From assembly GCF_010499255.1 (NCBI RefSeq), contig NZ_JAAGRN010000003.1, positions 62,001 to 126,000 of the forward strand: DNA of 64,000 nt, in the 5' to 3' direction. The notes beneath the pieces were generated by a model. It was not told the DNA's origin. It worked only from the letters and a program-made list of their open reading frames with translations, and made no database searches. This DNA is from Sheuella amnicola. Lineage in GTDB: Bacteria > Pseudomonadota > Gammaproteobacteria > Burkholderiales > Burkholderiaceae_B. This document shows, in pieces, positions 37,794 to 47,301 of this stretch. Both the position numbers and the translations under genes were made by a program. The stretch's first letter is position 1, and each line of letters starts with the position of its first letter.

Positions 37794-39572
37794 TTAGAAG
37801 GTCCGCGACTTAGGCGGGAAGCTTTCAACGGTAAGCGGCTGCATCTGCACCGGCTTGTATTCGAGGCGATTGCCATCGGAATACCAAAGCGTATGCTTGA
37901 TCCAGTTTTCGTCATCACGCGCCGGATGATCATCCAACGCATGCGCACCACGGCTTTCGCGACGAGCTGCAGCGGAATGAATCGTCGAACGTGCAACTTC
38001 AATCATGTTGCTCAATTCAAGCGCCTCGATACGAGCCGTGTTGAATACTTTGGACTTGTCCTGGAAGGCAATGTTGTCAACCTTGTGTGCAAGCGCATCA
38101 ATCTTCTTGACGCCTTCTTCAAGTGATGCAACGGTACGGAACACACCGCAATGCTGCTGCATCGCGTTACGGATTTCATTTCCAACAGCCTGAGTTTTTT
38201 CACCGGAAGTGCGGCTTTCAATCTTGTTGATGCGATCAAGCGAGCGGTCAACAGACTCTTGAGGCAGCGGCTTGTGCGACTTTTGACGCTCAAGGTGGGA
38301 TGCAACGATGTGGTTGCCCGATGCGCGACCGAATACCACCAGATCAAGCAGCGAATTGGTGCCAAGGCGGTTAGCGCCGTGAACCGATACAGCGGCACAC
38401 TCACCGATGGCATACAGACCGTTAACAACCTTGCTCTGTGTGCCATCCCAAGTCACAACTTGACCGTTGTAGTTGGCAGGGATGCCACCCATCTGATAGT
38501 GGATGGTCGGAACAACAGGAATCGGCTCTTTAGTTGCATCGATATTGGCAAACTTATGACCGATTTCGAGAATCGATGGCAGACGCTTGTTGATCACGTC
38601 CGAACCGAGGTGATCCAACTTGAGGTGCACATAGGATCCATCAGGACCGCATCCGCGACCTTCTTTGATTTCCTGATCCATGCAGCGCGAGACGAAATCG
38701 CGAGGGGCCAGATCTTTCAAAGTGGGCGCATAACGCTCCATGAAGCGTTCGCCATCCTTGTTCAGCAGAATACCGCCTTCACCGCGCACACCCTCGGTAA
38801 TCAGCACACCTGCACCGGCAACACCGGTCGGATGGAACTGCCAGAACTCCATATCCTGCATCGGAATACCGGCGCGTGCGGCCATGCCCATACCATCACC
38901 GGTATTAATGAAAGCGTTGGTCGATGCTGCCCAGATACGACCGGCACCACCGGTTGCCAACACTGTTGTCTTGGCTTCGAAAATGTAAACTTCGCCGGTT
39001 TCCATTTCAAGCGCGGTCACGCCAACGACGTCACCATCGGCATCGCGTATCAGATCAAGCGCCATCCACTCGACAAAGAATTGCGTGCGTGAAGCCACGT
39101 TACGCTGATAAAGCGTGTGCAACAACGCATGGCCTGTACGGTCGGCCGCCGCGCAGGCGCGCTGAACGGGCTTTTCGCCGAAGTTGGCGGTGTGACCGCC
39201 GAAAGGACGCTGATAGATCGTGCCATCTGCGTTACGGTCGAACGGCATGCCGAAATGCTCGAGTTCGTAAACTGCATTGGGAGCCTCGCGACACATGAAC
39301 TCGATCGCGTCCTGATCACCTAGCCAGTCTGAACCTTTAACGGTGTCATACATGTGCCAGTACCAGTTGTCTTCAGACATATTACCCAGGGATGCACCGA
39401 TGCCACCCTGTGCGGCAACCGTATGCGAACGGGTTGGAAACACTTTGGAAAGGACGGCGACGTTCAGTCCTGCGTTGGCCAGCTGAAGCGAACAACGCAT
39501 ACCGGCTCCACCGGCACCGACTACGACCACATCGAATTTACGGCGTGGTAAAGAAGATTTGACAGCAGCCAC
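37794..39572 (-). CDS. sdhA: Succinate dehydrogenase flavoprotein subunit
   Basis: A 592-residue catalytic subunit that oxidises succinate to fumarate. The FAD motif GAGGAG is at 19-24, and His50 in [11 protein letters not shown] is the covalent FAD site. The active-site arginine region ([15 protein letters not shown]) is present. The start is a GTG at 39572, two bases after the sdhD stop, with TGGAGA about 9 bases upstream; it gives the usual SdhA length, whereas the longer open frame would run far into sdhD. Translational coupling with sdhD is likely. Confidence 0.97.
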   Translation of the reverse strand: MAAVKSSLPRRKFDVVVVGAGGAGMRCSLQLANAGLNVAVLSKVFPTRSHTVAAQGGIGASLGNMSEDNWYWHMYDTVKGSDWLGDQDAIEFMCREAPNAVYELEHFGMPFDRNADGTIYQRPFGGHTANFGEKPVQRACAAADRTGHALLHTLYQRNVASRTQFFVEWMALDLIRDADGDVVGVTALEMETGEVYIFEAKTTVLATGGAGRIWAASTNAFINTGDGMGMAARAGIPMQDMEFWQFHPTGVAGAGVLITEGVRGEGGILLNKDGERFMERYAPTLKDLAPRDFVSRCMDQEIKEGRGCGPDGSYVHLKLDHLGSDVINKRLPSILEIGHKFANIDATKEPIPVVPTIHYQMGGIPANYNGQVVTWDGTQSKVVNGLYAIGECAAVSVHGANRLGTNSLLDLVVFGRASGNHIVASHLERQKSHKPLPQESVDRSLDRINKIESRTSGEKTQAVGNEIRNAMQQHCGVFRTVASLEEGVKKIDALAHKVDNIAFQDKSKVFNTARIEALELSNMIEVARSTIHSAAARRESRGAHALDDHPARDDENWIKHTLWYSDGNRLEYKPVQMQPLTVESFPPKSRTF

Positions 39573-39574
39573 GA

Positions 39575-39958
39575 CTAGATTCTCCAGAGGATGTGAACGA
39601 AGTACACGAGCGAACCAACCAACCACAGGATGGTCATGACCTGAAGGAACATACGCAGACCGACAGGTTTGACGTAATCCATCCAGATGTCGCGCACACC
39701 AATCCATGCGTGCCATGCAAGTGAAATCATGGCAAGCGAGGCCAAAACACGGCCCATAGGAAAGGTCAGACAGGTAAAGGTGAACAGGTTTTTCCAGCCG
39801 GCGTAGTTAAAGCCCGACATCGTCAGGAAACCAACCAGCAACACCAAGGTGTAAACGGCCAAAATGATGGCAGTCACACGCTGAGCAATGAAATCCATTG
39901 TGCCGTAATGTGCGCCCACAACAAGGCGCTTAGCACCGACTTTTTCGATTTGGGCCAT
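39575..39958 (-). CDS. sdhD: Succinate dehydrogenase membrane anchor subunit
   Basis: A 127-residue protein with three membrane helices (about 27-47, 58-78 and 100-122), which anchors complex II with SdhC and shares the heme b and ubiquinone sites. The segment SLAWHAWIGVRDIWMDYVKP includes the conserved histidine and the D-Y-V-K motif typical of SdhD. The ATG at 39958 shares one base with the sdhC stop (TGATG), which is the usual coupled arrangement. Confidence 0.95.
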   Translation of the reverse strand: MAQIEKVGAKRLVVGAHYGTMDFIAQRVTAIILAVYTLVLLVGFLTMSGFNYAGWKNLFTFTCLTFPMGRVLASLAMISLAWHAWIGVRDIWMDYVKPVGLRMFLQVMTILWLVGSLVYFVHILWRI

Positions 39959-40368
39959 CACCACACTCCAAACAGTTTAAGACCGAAAACCAGCGTAAGC
40001 GCGAGGCTGACACCCAGAACGATACTGGCACTTTTGGTTGCGCTGTGCTTGTCCAGACCAATATGCAAATCCAGAATCAAGTAACGAATACCAGCGCAAA
40101 AGTGATGTAGATAGCCCCATATCAATGCAAGAAGCACGAGCTTCATGATTGGATTGCCCGCAACAACGGACATGGCGTTAAAGCCCTGCTCTGAAGACAC
40201 GCTCATCGCGAAAAGCGAAATAAGCAATGGCAAACAGAGGAATAGCAGGGCACCACTTGCGCGATGCAGAATCGATACCTTACCTGCCATAGGCAAGCGG
40301 TACTTCATCAAGTCATTAAGACCGATGTTACGAAACTGAGGACGCGGCTTTGAAGCTGAGTCAGACAT
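39958..40368 (-). CDS. sdhC: Succinate dehydrogenase cytochrome b556 subunit
   Basis: A 136-residue protein with three membrane helices. SILHRASGALLF (about 32-43) holds the quinone-site Ser/Arg pattern, and HHFCAGIRYLILDLHIG (about 87-103) supplies the heme-binding histidine. It is the first gene of the sdhCDAB block. GAGGT lies about 8 bases before the ATG, and a candidate promoter is found 44-72 bases upstream. It follows the GntR gene by 90 bases in the same direction. Confidence 0.96.
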   Translation of the reverse strand: MSDSASKPRPQFRNIGLNDLMKYRLPMAGKVSILHRASGALLFLCLPLLISLFAMSVSSEQGFNAMSVVAGNPIMKLVLLALIWGYLHHFCAGIRYLILDLHIGLDKHSATKSASIVLGVSLALTLVFGLKLFGVW

Positions 40369-40411
40369 AACGACCTCGAAAAGAGAGCGGTGGGTTAGGG
40401 ATAAACACTAC

Positions 40412-40440
40412 ATTTTCGCCGATCTGAGCCTAGGGTTCAA
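40412..40440 (-). promoter_or_regulatory. Candidate sdhC promoter
   Basis: On the minus strand TTGAAC (40440-40435) and GAAAAT (40417-40412) are separated by 17 bases; each matches the consensus at four of six positions. The start site would be about 35 bases before sdhC. This would allow the sdh-gltA block to be expressed apart from gntR. The 19-bp operator is not present here. Confidence 0.35.
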
Positions 40441-40458
40441 ATCGACTAAAAACTTCAA

Positions 40459-41229
40459 TTAATTCAAACTATTACGGTAATAATACCCATCAGTCACATA
40501 ATGACCGATGCGTAATTCGACAGGACGATTCGCGTAAGTGTAGGAAATTCGCTCCGCACGCAGCAAAGGCGTCCCGGCATCAACCTTCAGCAGGACGGAT
40601 ATTTCGGGATCGGCGGCCACGGCGCGAAGCTTTTCCTCTGCGCGAACCATGCTAATACCAAATTCTGTCTCAAAAAAACCATACAACGGCCCAACGTATC
40701 CGCCAAGTAATTCAGCAGTCAAGCCTTTGAATAGTACGCCTGGCAGGAAAATATCGTCCACAACAGTCGGCACGCCTGAAAACGACAGGAGTCGACGAAT
40801 TGCCACGATCGGATCACCCGCCTTGAGCTCAAGGCTGCGAGCCATTTCGGCGTTGGCACGCATGCGCTTGCAATCAAGGATTCGGCTTTCGGCCGGCTGT
40901 GGCTCGCCTTCAATGGGTGCCAACCGCAAAAAACGGAAACGTACTCGCGCCTCATGATGTGTCGAAACGAAAGTTCCCTTGCCTTGCCTGCGCATCAACA
41001 AATGTTCTGCTGCGAGCTCATCGACGGCTTTGCGAACCGTACCCTGACTGACCTGAAAGCGGGCCGCCAATTCGATCTCGCTGGGTATGGCCTCTCCCGG
41101 CTTCCATTCACCGCGCTCAAGCGATTGCACCAGCAGAGCTTTGATCTGCTGGTATAGCGGGCTGAAAGCAGCGGCGACTTGGCGTTGCTCCCCTGCATCC
41201 GCAGCGCTGCGACTGGAAAAATCGGACAT
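40459..41229 (-). CDS. GntR/HutC family regulator between sdhC and mdh
   Basis: A 256-residue regulator read from the ATG at 41229 (MSDFSSRSAA). The winged helix-turn-helix (about 25-95) contains SEIELAARFQVSQGTVRKAVDELAAEHLL, followed by RRQGKGTFV. The C-terminal UTRA effector domain (about 115-250) is typical of the HutC branch and binds small metabolites. A longer open frame to 41289 is ignored because it lacks family similarity. Its place between sdhC and mdh is conserved in Burkholderiales, and an inverted repeat lies in its promoter region, so autoregulation plus control of sdh, mdh and acnB is the simplest model; this is inference. Confidence 0.9.
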   Translation of the reverse strand: MSDFSSRSAADAGEQRQVAAAFSPLYQQIKALLVQSLERGEWKPGEAIPSEIELAARFQVSQGTVRKAVDELAAEHLLMRRQGKGTFVSTHHEARVRFRFLRLAPIEGEPQPAESRILDCKRMRANAEMARSLELKAGDPIVAIRRLLSFSGVPTVVDDIFLPGVLFKGLTAELLGGYVGPLYGFFETEFGISMVRAEEKLRAVAADPEISVLLKVDAGTPLLRAERISYTYANRPVELRIGHYVTDGYYYRNSLN

Positions 41230-41295
41230 TTGGCCTAGATTGAAAAAAAGTGGGCTTATTGTGGCACAGACATCTCTTGAAGTCCACACTCTTGT

Positions 41296-41316
41296 GTCTT
41301 ATATAAGATATAAGAT
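41296..41316. promoter_or_regulatory. Candidate GntR operator in the gntR/mdh promoter region
   Basis: The core TCTTATATAAGATATAAGA (41297-41315) is an inverted repeat, TCTTATA-N5-TATAAGA, that also contains the 12-bp perfect palindrome TCTTATATAAGA. The identical 19 bases occur upstream of acnB. It ends 4 bases before the mdh -35 box and lies 67 bases upstream of gntR. On the minus strand TGGACT-N17-CACAAT (from 41286) is a possible gntR promoter. Confidence 0.72.
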
Positions 41317-41319
41317 TAA

Positions 41320-41348
41320 TTGACGTTCCAGATAATTTGAACTAGCAT
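41320..41348 (+). promoter_or_regulatory. Candidate mdh promoter
   Basis: TTGACG (41320-41325) and TAGCAT (41343-41348) are separated by 17 bases. The -35 box has five of six consensus bases, the -10 box four. The leader to mdh would be about 100 bases. The operator is directly upstream, in the same geometry as at acnB. Confidence 0.5.
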
Positions 41349-41456
41349 TCCGAACAGATTTCGAAGCTTGACCGCCACCCCTCGTTCGCGGTCAAAAAAG
41401 CTAAACTGAGAGAAGTTCTCGAACCCTCTTTAATTCAAGTCCATTCGGAGATTGTT

Positions 41457-42446
41457 ATGTCAAAACCCGCCATGCGCGTCGCGGTGACCGGTGCCGCCGG
41501 CCAGATCGGTTACGCACTTTTGTTCCGTATCGCTTCAGGTGAAATGCTCGGCAAGGATCAGCCCGTGATTCTGCAATTGCTCGAGATTCCCGACGAGAAA
41601 GCCCAAAAGGCGCTCAAAGGCGTGATGATGGAACTCGACGATTGCGCGTTCCCGCTTTTGCAGTCCATGTCGGCTCACAGCGATCCGCGCGAGGCCTTCA
41701 AAGACGCCGACGTCGCCTTGCTGGTTGGTTCGCGTCCACGCGGCCCCGGCATGGAGCGTGCGGAGCTTCTCTCGGTCAACGGACAAATCTTTACCGCCCA
41801 GGGCAAGGCATTGAATGATGTTGCCAAGCGTACCGTCAAGGTTCTGGTGGTTGGCAACCCCGCCAACACAAACGCTTACATCGCGATGAAATCGGCGCCT
41901 GATTTGCCATCGAAGAACTTCACCGCCATGCTGCGTCTGGATCACAACCGCGCGCTTTCGCAACTTGGCACAAAAATGGGTAAACCAGTTGCCGACATCC
42001 AGAAAATGGCTGTCTGGGGCAATCACTCTCCCACAATGTATGCCGACTATCGTTTCGCAACAATCGGTGGCCAAAGCGTTGAGAAGCTGATCAATGATCC
42101 CGCCTGGAATCGCGACGTATTCCTGCCAACCGTCGGCAAGCGCGGCGCAGCCATCATTGAAGCGCGCGGCCTGTCCTCCGCAGCTTCGGCAGCCAATGCC
42201 GCGATCGACCACGTTCGCGACTGGGTTCTGGGCACCAACGGCAAGTGGGTCACGATGGGCGTTCCTTCAGATGGTTCATACGGCATCCCTGAAGGCATTA
42301 TGTACGGCGTACCGGTTACTTGCGAGGGTGGCGAATACCACCGCGTGACCGGCCTCGAAATCGATGCATTCTCACGCGAGCGCATGGATTTGACGCTCAA
42401 GGAACTGCTCGAAGAGCGCGATGGCGTTGCCCATCTGCTGAAGTAA
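41457..42446 (+). CDS. mdh: Malate dehydrogenase
   Basis: A 329-residue NAD-dependent enzyme that interconverts malate and oxaloacetate. The NAD-binding motif is [12 protein letters not shown] (about 9-20), the substrate arginine region is [15 protein letters not shown], and the catalytic histidine is in WGNHSPTMY. Length and motifs place it in the cytosolic/chloroplast-like group common in betaproteobacteria, distinct from E. coli Mdh. CGGAG precedes the ATG by 6 bases. It is divergent from gntR-sdh and is followed by a strong terminator before prpB. Confidence 0.97.
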   Translation: MSKPAMRVAVTGAAGQIGYALLFRIASGEMLGKDQPVILQLLEIPDEKAQKALKGVMMELDDCAFPLLQSMSAHSDPREAFKDADVALLVGSRPRGPGMERAELLSVNGQIFTAQGKALNDVAKRTVKVLVVGNPANTNAYIAMKSAPDLPSKNFTAMLRLDHNRALSQLGTKMGKPVADIQKMAVWGNHSPTMYADYRFATIGGQSVEKLINDPAWNRDVFLPTVGKRGAAIIEARGLSSAASAANAAIDHVRDWVLGTNGKWVTMGVPSDGSYGIPEGIMYGVPVTCEGGEYHRVTGLEIDAFSRERMDLTLKELLEERDGVAHLLK

Positions 42447-42453
42447 GCAAATT

Positions 42454-42488
42454 AAAAATGGGCCCTCATTAAAAGGGCCCATTTTTTT
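42454..42488 (+). terminator. Rho-independent terminator after mdh
   Basis: AAAAATGGGCCCT and AGGGCCCATTTTTTT form a GC-rich stem around the loop CATTAAA with a seven-T tail. It starts 8 bases after the mdh stop and ends 28 bases before prpB, leaving little room for a separate prpB promoter. Confidence 0.93.
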
Positions 42489-42516
42489 CATCACTGAAAG
42501 GGTTCTGGAGATAAGC

Positions 42517-43410
42517 ATGTCAAATCAAACATCCGCTGGTCAACGTTTTCGCGATGCACTCGCCGCAGAAAAACCCCTGCAAATCATCGGCGCAATCAAT
42601 GCAAATCACGCACTGCTTGCCAATCGCGCAGGCTTTAAGGCGATTTATCTTTCCGGTGGTGGCGTCGCAGCCGGCTCGCTGGGCCTGCCTGATCTGGGTA
42701 TCAATACCCTGGATGATGTACTGACCGATGTTCGTCGCATTACAGACGTATGCGATACCCCGCTGATCGTTGATATCGACACCGGCTTTGGTCCTTCAGC
42801 ATTCAATATCGCTCGTACTGTCAAGAGCCTTACGAAGTTTGGCGCAGCCGGCTGTCACATCGAAGACCAGGTCGGCGCGAAGCGTTGCGGTCATCGTCCC
42901 GGTAAGGAAATTGTCTCAACCGAAGAAATGCGCGATCGCGTAAAAGCCGCCACGGACGCGCGCACCGATGACAAGTTTTACATCATCGCCCGCACCGATG
43001 CGATCGCAAGCCATGGTGTGGACGCTGCGATCGAGCGCGCGCTGGCCTGTATCGAGGCAGGTGCCGATGCAATTTTTGCAGAAGCCGCATACGACCTGGC
43101 AACGTTCGACAAGTTCTCGAAAGCAATCAACGTTCCGCTGCTTGCCAACATCACTGAGTTCGGCAAGACACCGCTGTTCAGCGTCGAGGAGCTTAAATCC
43201 GTTGGCGTGGGCATGGTGCTCTACCCCCTATCGGCTTTTCGCGCAATGAACAAAGCTGCTGAAGCCGTGTATCAGGCAATTCGTCGTGACGGACATCAGA
43301 AAAATGTTGTGGACATGATGCAAACGCGGGAAGAGTTGTACGACCGCATCAACTATCACGCTTTCGAAAGCCAGCTGGATGCCCTGTTCGCGCAAGGCAA
43401 AGCCAAGTAA
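42517..43410 (+). CDS. prpB: 2-methylisocitrate lyase
   Basis: A 297-residue member of the isocitrate lyase/PEP mutase superfamily. It splits 2-methylisocitrate to pyruvate and succinate, the last step of the methylcitrate cycle. The Mg-binding and catalytic segment is [18 protein letters not shown] with the catalytic cysteine in [22 protein letters not shown] and [15 protein letters not shown] are further family blocks. CTGGAG precedes the ATG. It is the first gene of prpB-prpC-acnD-prpF. No prpR-type regulator is adjacent, unlike in E. coli, Salmonella and Cupriavidus. Confidence 0.96.
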   Translation: MSNQTSAGQRFRDALAAEKPLQIIGAINANHALLANRAGFKAIYLSGGGVAAGSLGLPDLGINTLDDVLTDVRRITDVCDTPLIVDIDTGFGPSAFNIARTVKSLTKFGAAGCHIEDQVGAKRCGHRPGKEIVSTEEMRDRVKAATDARTDDKFYIIARTDAIASHGVDAAIERALACIEAGADAIFAEAAYDLATFDKFSKAINVPLLANITEFGKTPLFSVEELKSVGVGMVLYPLSAFRAMNKAAEAVYQAIRRDGHQKNVVDMMQTREELYDRINYHAFESQLDALFAQGKAK

Positions 43411-43444
43411 TCCCACGCACCGAATCTGTTAGGAGAATCAAAAG

Positions 43445-44644
43445 ATGGCAACAAGCAAAAAAGTCGCAGTTAAAAAAGCACCTGCCGCAGCCGCAGCAGA
43501 AGCAGCTCCCACTTTCAAGCCAAAGAAATCAGTTGCGCTGTCAGGCGTAACCGCCGGCAACACGGCACTGTGTACGGTCGGACGCAGCGGTAACGACTTG
43601 CACTACCGTGGCTATGACATTTTGGATCTGGCCGCAGTCAGCGAATTTGAAGAAATCGCACACTTGCTGATTCACGGCAAACTGCCCAATAAAGCCGAAC
43701 TGGCCGCTTACAAACAGAAATTGAAGGCACTGCGTGGTTTACCCGCGCAACTGCAGACTGTTCTCGAATCGCTTCCCGCCGCATCGCACCCTATGGACGT
43801 GATGCGCACGGCGGCTTCAACGCTGGGCTGCATCCTGCCGGAAAAAGATGACCACAACATGCCGGGCGCTCGCGATATCGCAGATCGTTTGATGGCGAGC
43901 CTGGGATCTGCCCTGCTCTATTGGTACCATTTCAGCCACAATGGTCGTGTGATCGACGTGCAAACCGAAGACGATTCGATCGGCGCGCACTTCCTGCATC
44001 TGCTGCACGGCAAGAAGCCAAGCGACGAATGGGTTCGCGCGATGCATACTTCCCTGATTCTATACGCAGAGCACGAATTCAACGCTTCTACATTCACTTG
44101 CCGCGTCATTGCCGGCACGGGTTCGGACATGTACTCCGCCATCTCTGGGGGCATCGGCGCACTGCGCGGTCCAAAGCATGGTGGTGCAAACGAAGTCGCA
44201 TTCGAAGTGCAACAGCGCTATGAAAACCCCGACGAAGCGGAAGCGGATATCCGCGCACGCGTCGAAAACAAAGAAGTGGTCATTGGTTTCGGTCACCCTG
44301 TCTACACGATTTCCGACCCACGCAACAAGGTCATCAAGGAAGTCGCCCACAAACTGTCCAAGACCGCCGGCTCAACCAAGATGTACGACATTGCCGATCG
44401 CATTGAAGCAGTGATGTGGGATGCGAAGAAAATGTTCGCAAACCTCGATTGGTTCTCGGCCGTGTCATACAACGTCATGGGTGTTCCAACCGCCATGTTC
44501 ACGCCTCTTTTCGTGATCGCACGTACAGCAGGTTGGTCTGCACACATCATTGAGCAGCGCATCGACAACAAGATCATTCGTCCAGCCGCAAACTACGTCG
44601 GTCCTGAAGATCAGAAATTCGTCCCACTCGCAAAGCGTAAGTAA
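43445..44644 (+). CDS. prpC: 2-methylcitrate synthase
   Basis: A 399-residue citrate synthase homologue that condenses propionyl-CoA with oxaloacetate. The core starts near residue 35 ([26 protein letters not shown]) and lacks the extra N-terminal domain of GltA; catalytic histidines are in [11 protein letters not shown] and [14 protein letters not shown]. The first 34 residues are a Lys/Ala-rich tail ([20 protein letters not shown]) not needed for the fold. The gene follows prpB by 34 bases and is 5 bases before acnD. Its place between prpB and acnD favours PrpC over a second citrate synthase. Confidence 0.95.
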   Translation: MATSKKVAVKKAPAAAAAEAAPTFKPKKSVALSGVTAGNTALCTVGRSGNDLHYRGYDILDLAAVSEFEEIAHLLIHGKLPNKAELAAYKQKLKALRGLPAQLQTVLESLPAASHPMDVMRTAASTLGCILPEKDDHNMPGARDIADRLMASLGSALLYWYHFSHNGRVIDVQTEDDSIGAHFLHLLHGKKPSDEWVRAMHTSLILYAEHEFNASTFTCRVIAGTGSDMYSAISGGIGALRGPKHGGANEVAFEVQQRYENPDEAEADIRARVENKEVVIGFGHPVYTISDPRNKVIKEVAHKLSKTAGSTKMYDIADRIEAVMWDAKKMFANLDWFSAVSYNVMGVPTAMFTPLFVIARTAGWSAHIIEQRIDNKIIRPAANYVGPEDQKFVPLAKRK

Positions 44645-44649
44645 TCAAC

Positions 44650-47244
44650 ATGAACACTGCGAACCGCAAACCCCTGCCCGGAACCAAGCTCGATTACTTC
44701 GACGCACGCGCTGCCGTCGATGCGATCAAGCCTGGATCCTACGATAAACTGCCCTACACTTCGCGTGTACTGGCCGAAAACCTGGTGCGCCGCTGCGACC
44801 CCGCGACATTAAACGCATCTCTCAGTCAATTGATTGAACGCAAACAGGACATGGACTTTCCATGGTTCCCTGCTCGCGTGGTTTGCCATGACATTCTGGG
44901 TCAAACGGCACTTGTCGACCTGGCAGGACTCAGGGACGCCATCGCGGCCCAAGGCGGTGACCCCGCCTTGGTTAATCCTGTTGTGCCTACGCAGTTGATT
45001 GTCGATCACTCACTGGCCGTCGAATGTGGCGGTTTCGATCCCGATGCGTTCGAAAAGAACCGTGCGATCGAAGACCGTCGCAACGAAGACCGTTTTCACT
45101 TCATCAACTGGACCAAGAAGACATTCAAAAACGTTGATGTGATCCCTCCCGGCAACGGAATCATGCACCAGATCAATCTGGAACGTATGTCACCGGTCGT
45201 TCATGCTCAAGATGGCGTCGCCTATCCCGACACGCTTGTCGGCACAGACAGCCACACACCGCACGTCGATGCACTGGGTGTCATTGCAATCGGTGTGGGT
45301 GGCCTGGAAGCGGAAAACGTCATGCTGGGTCGAGCGTCCTGGATGCGTCTGCCTGACATCATTGGCGTTGAATTGACAGGCAAACTGCAACCCGGCATCA
45401 CGGCAACGGACCTGGTGCTTGCTTTGACTGAATTCTTGCGTAACCAGAAAGTGGTATCGGCTTATCTGGAGTTCTTCGGTGAAGGTGCATCGCATCTGAC
45501 GTTGGGTGACCGGGCGACCATTTCGAATATGACGCCGGAGTACGGGGCCACGGCAGCCATGTTCTATATCGATCAGCAAACGATCGACTATCTGAAGCTG
45601 ACCGGCCGATCGGAAGAACAGGTCAAACTGGTTGAAATTTACGCCAAGCAAACCGGCCTGTGGGCCGATAGCCTGAAAACCGCGGAATACGAGCGCGTAT
45701 TGCGCTTTGACCTGTCAACCGTCGTTCGCAACATCGCCGGCCCATCGAACCCGCACCGTCGCGTAGCAACTACCGATCTGGCGGCCAAAGGCATCACCGG
45801 CAAAGTGGAAAACGAACCAGACCTGATGCCCGACGGCGCAGTCATCATTGCAGCCATTACGAGTTGCACCAACACCAGCAATCCACGCAACGTCATCGCC
45901 GCGGGCCTGCTCGCACGCAATGCCAACGCACGCGGCCTGACCCGCAAGCCCTGGGTCAAGAGCTCGCTTGCTCCAGGATCCAAAGCTGTTGAACTCTATC
46001 TTGAAGATGCCAAGCTACTTCCTGAACTCGAAAAGCTGGGATTTGGCATCGTCGCTTTTGCATGCACTACGTGTAACGGCATGAGCGGCGCGCTGGATCC
46101 TGTCATTCAGAAAGAGATCATCGATCGCGATTTGTACGCCACTGCCGTGCTGTCGGGCAATCGCAACTTCGATGGTCGTATCCATCCCTACGCCAAACAG
46201 GCATTCCTGGCATCTCCCCCACTGGTCGTTGCCTATGCCATCGCCGGCACAATCCGGTTCGATATTGAAAAAGACGTTCTGGGCACAGACAAGGACGGCA
46301 AGCCCGTCACGCTTAAAGACATCTGGCCAACCGACGCTGAAATCGATGCAATCGTTGCAGCCAGCGTCAAGCCCGAGCAATTCCGTAAAGTGTACGAGCC
46401 TATGTTTGCGGCGAGCGTCGAAACCGGGGAAAAACTCAGTCCTCTTTACGACTGGCGTCCACAGAGCACGTACATTCGTCGCCCACCCTATTGGGAAGGT
46501 GCGCTTGCCGGAGCGCGCCTGTTAAAAGGCATGCGTCCGCTGGCCGTTCTGGGCGATAACATTACGACAGACCATCTATCGCCATCCAATGCGATCATGA
46601 TGGATAGCGCCGCCGGCGAATATCTGGCCAAAATGGGCGTGCCTGAAGAAGACTTCAACTCGTATGCAACGCACCGGGGTGATCACCTGACCGCTCAGCG
46701 CGCAACCTTCGCCAACCCGAAACTGCTCAATGAGATGGTTCAGGAAAACGGCAAGGTCAAACAGGGCTCGCTTGCCCGCATCGAGCCTGAAGGCAAAGTC
46801 ACCCGCATGTGGGAAGCGATCGAAACCTACATGGAGCGCAAGCAGCCTCTGATCATCGTCGCCGGCGCCGACTATGGCCAAGGTTCCTCCCGCGACTGGG
46901 CAGCCAAAGGCGTTCGTCTTGCCGGTGTTGAGGCGATTGTGGCAGAAGGTTTCGAACGCATCCATCGTACCAACCTCGTTGGCATGGGCGTATTGCCGCT
47001 CGAATTCAAACCGGGCGTGAATCGCAACACGCTAAGCATCGACGGTACGGAGACCTACGATGTAGTCGGAAAGCTGACGCCTCGCGCCACACTCACGCTT
47101 GTTATTCATCGCAAGAGTGGTGAACGCGTAGAAGTGCCGGTCACCTGTCGTCTGGACACGGCAGAAGAAGTCTCGATTTACGAAGCCGGCGGCGTGCTGC
47201 AGCGCTTTGCGCAAGACTTCCTGGAGTCGAGCGCAGCGGCCTGA
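44650..47244 (+). CDS. acnD: 2-methylcitrate dehydratase, Fe/S-dependent
   Basis: An 864-residue aconitase-family enzyme. In characterised systems AcnD dehydrates 2-methylcitrate to a 2-methylaconitate isomer that needs PrpF before hydration. Cluster ligands are in [13 protein letters not shown] and ACTTCNGMSGALDPVI; the swivel domain has [13 protein letters not shown] near residue 740. The start is five bases after prpC, and prpF follows after 57 bases, the pairing that distinguishes AcnD from AcnA. There is no prpD gene in this cluster, so acnD/prpF replaces it. Confidence 0.95.
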   Translation: MNTANRKPLPGTKLDYFDARAAVDAIKPGSYDKLPYTSRVLAENLVRRCDPATLNASLSQLIERKQDMDFPWFPARVVCHDILGQTALVDLAGLRDAIAAQGGDPALVNPVVPTQLIVDHSLAVECGGFDPDAFEKNRAIEDRRNEDRFHFINWTKKTFKNVDVIPPGNGIMHQINLERMSPVVHAQDGVAYPDTLVGTDSHTPHVDALGVIAIGVGGLEAENVMLGRASWMRLPDIIGVELTGKLQPGITATDLVLALTEFLRNQKVVSAYLEFFGEGASHLTLGDRATISNMTPEYGATAAMFYIDQQTIDYLKLTGRSEEQVKLVEIYAKQTGLWADSLKTAEYERVLRFDLSTVVRNIAGPSNPHRRVATTDLAAKGITGKVENEPDLMPDGAVIIAAITSCTNTSNPRNVIAAGLLARNANARGLTRKPWVKSSLAPGSKAVELYLEDAKLLPELEKLGFGIVAFACTTCNGMSGALDPVIQKEIIDRDLYATAVLSGNRNFDGRIHPYAKQAFLASPPLVVAYAIAGTIRFDIEKDVLGTDKDGKPVTLKDIWPTDAEIDAIVAASVKPEQFRKVYEPMFAASVETGEKLSPLYDWRPQSTYIRRPPYWEGALAGARLLKGMRPLAVLGDNITTDHLSPSNAIMMDSAAGEYLAKMGVPEEDFNSYATHRGDHLTAQRATFANPKLLNEMVQENGKVKQGSLARIEPEGKVTRMWEAIETYMERKQPLIIVAGADYGQGSSRDWAAKGVRLAGVEAIVAEGFERIHRTNLVGMGVLPLEFKPGVNRNTLSIDGTETYDVVGKLTPRATLTLVIHRKSGERVEVPVTCRLDTAEEVSIYEAGGVLQRFAQDFLESSAAA

Positions 47245-47301
47245 ACACGTTGACACCCATTCTTCTTTGCGAACAAGACACTCATTTACAGGATCTCACT
47301 C

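Noticed and set aside
38151-39092. A 313-codon open frame antisense to sdhA
   Set aside because: It mirrors the conserved SdhA sequence, has no ribosome site or recognisable domain, and overlaps a well-supported gene completely.
40429-40438. CCTAGGGTTC upstream of sdhC as another copy of the phaC palindrome
   Set aside because: Only one half-site is present and the inverted partner at the required spacing is absent.
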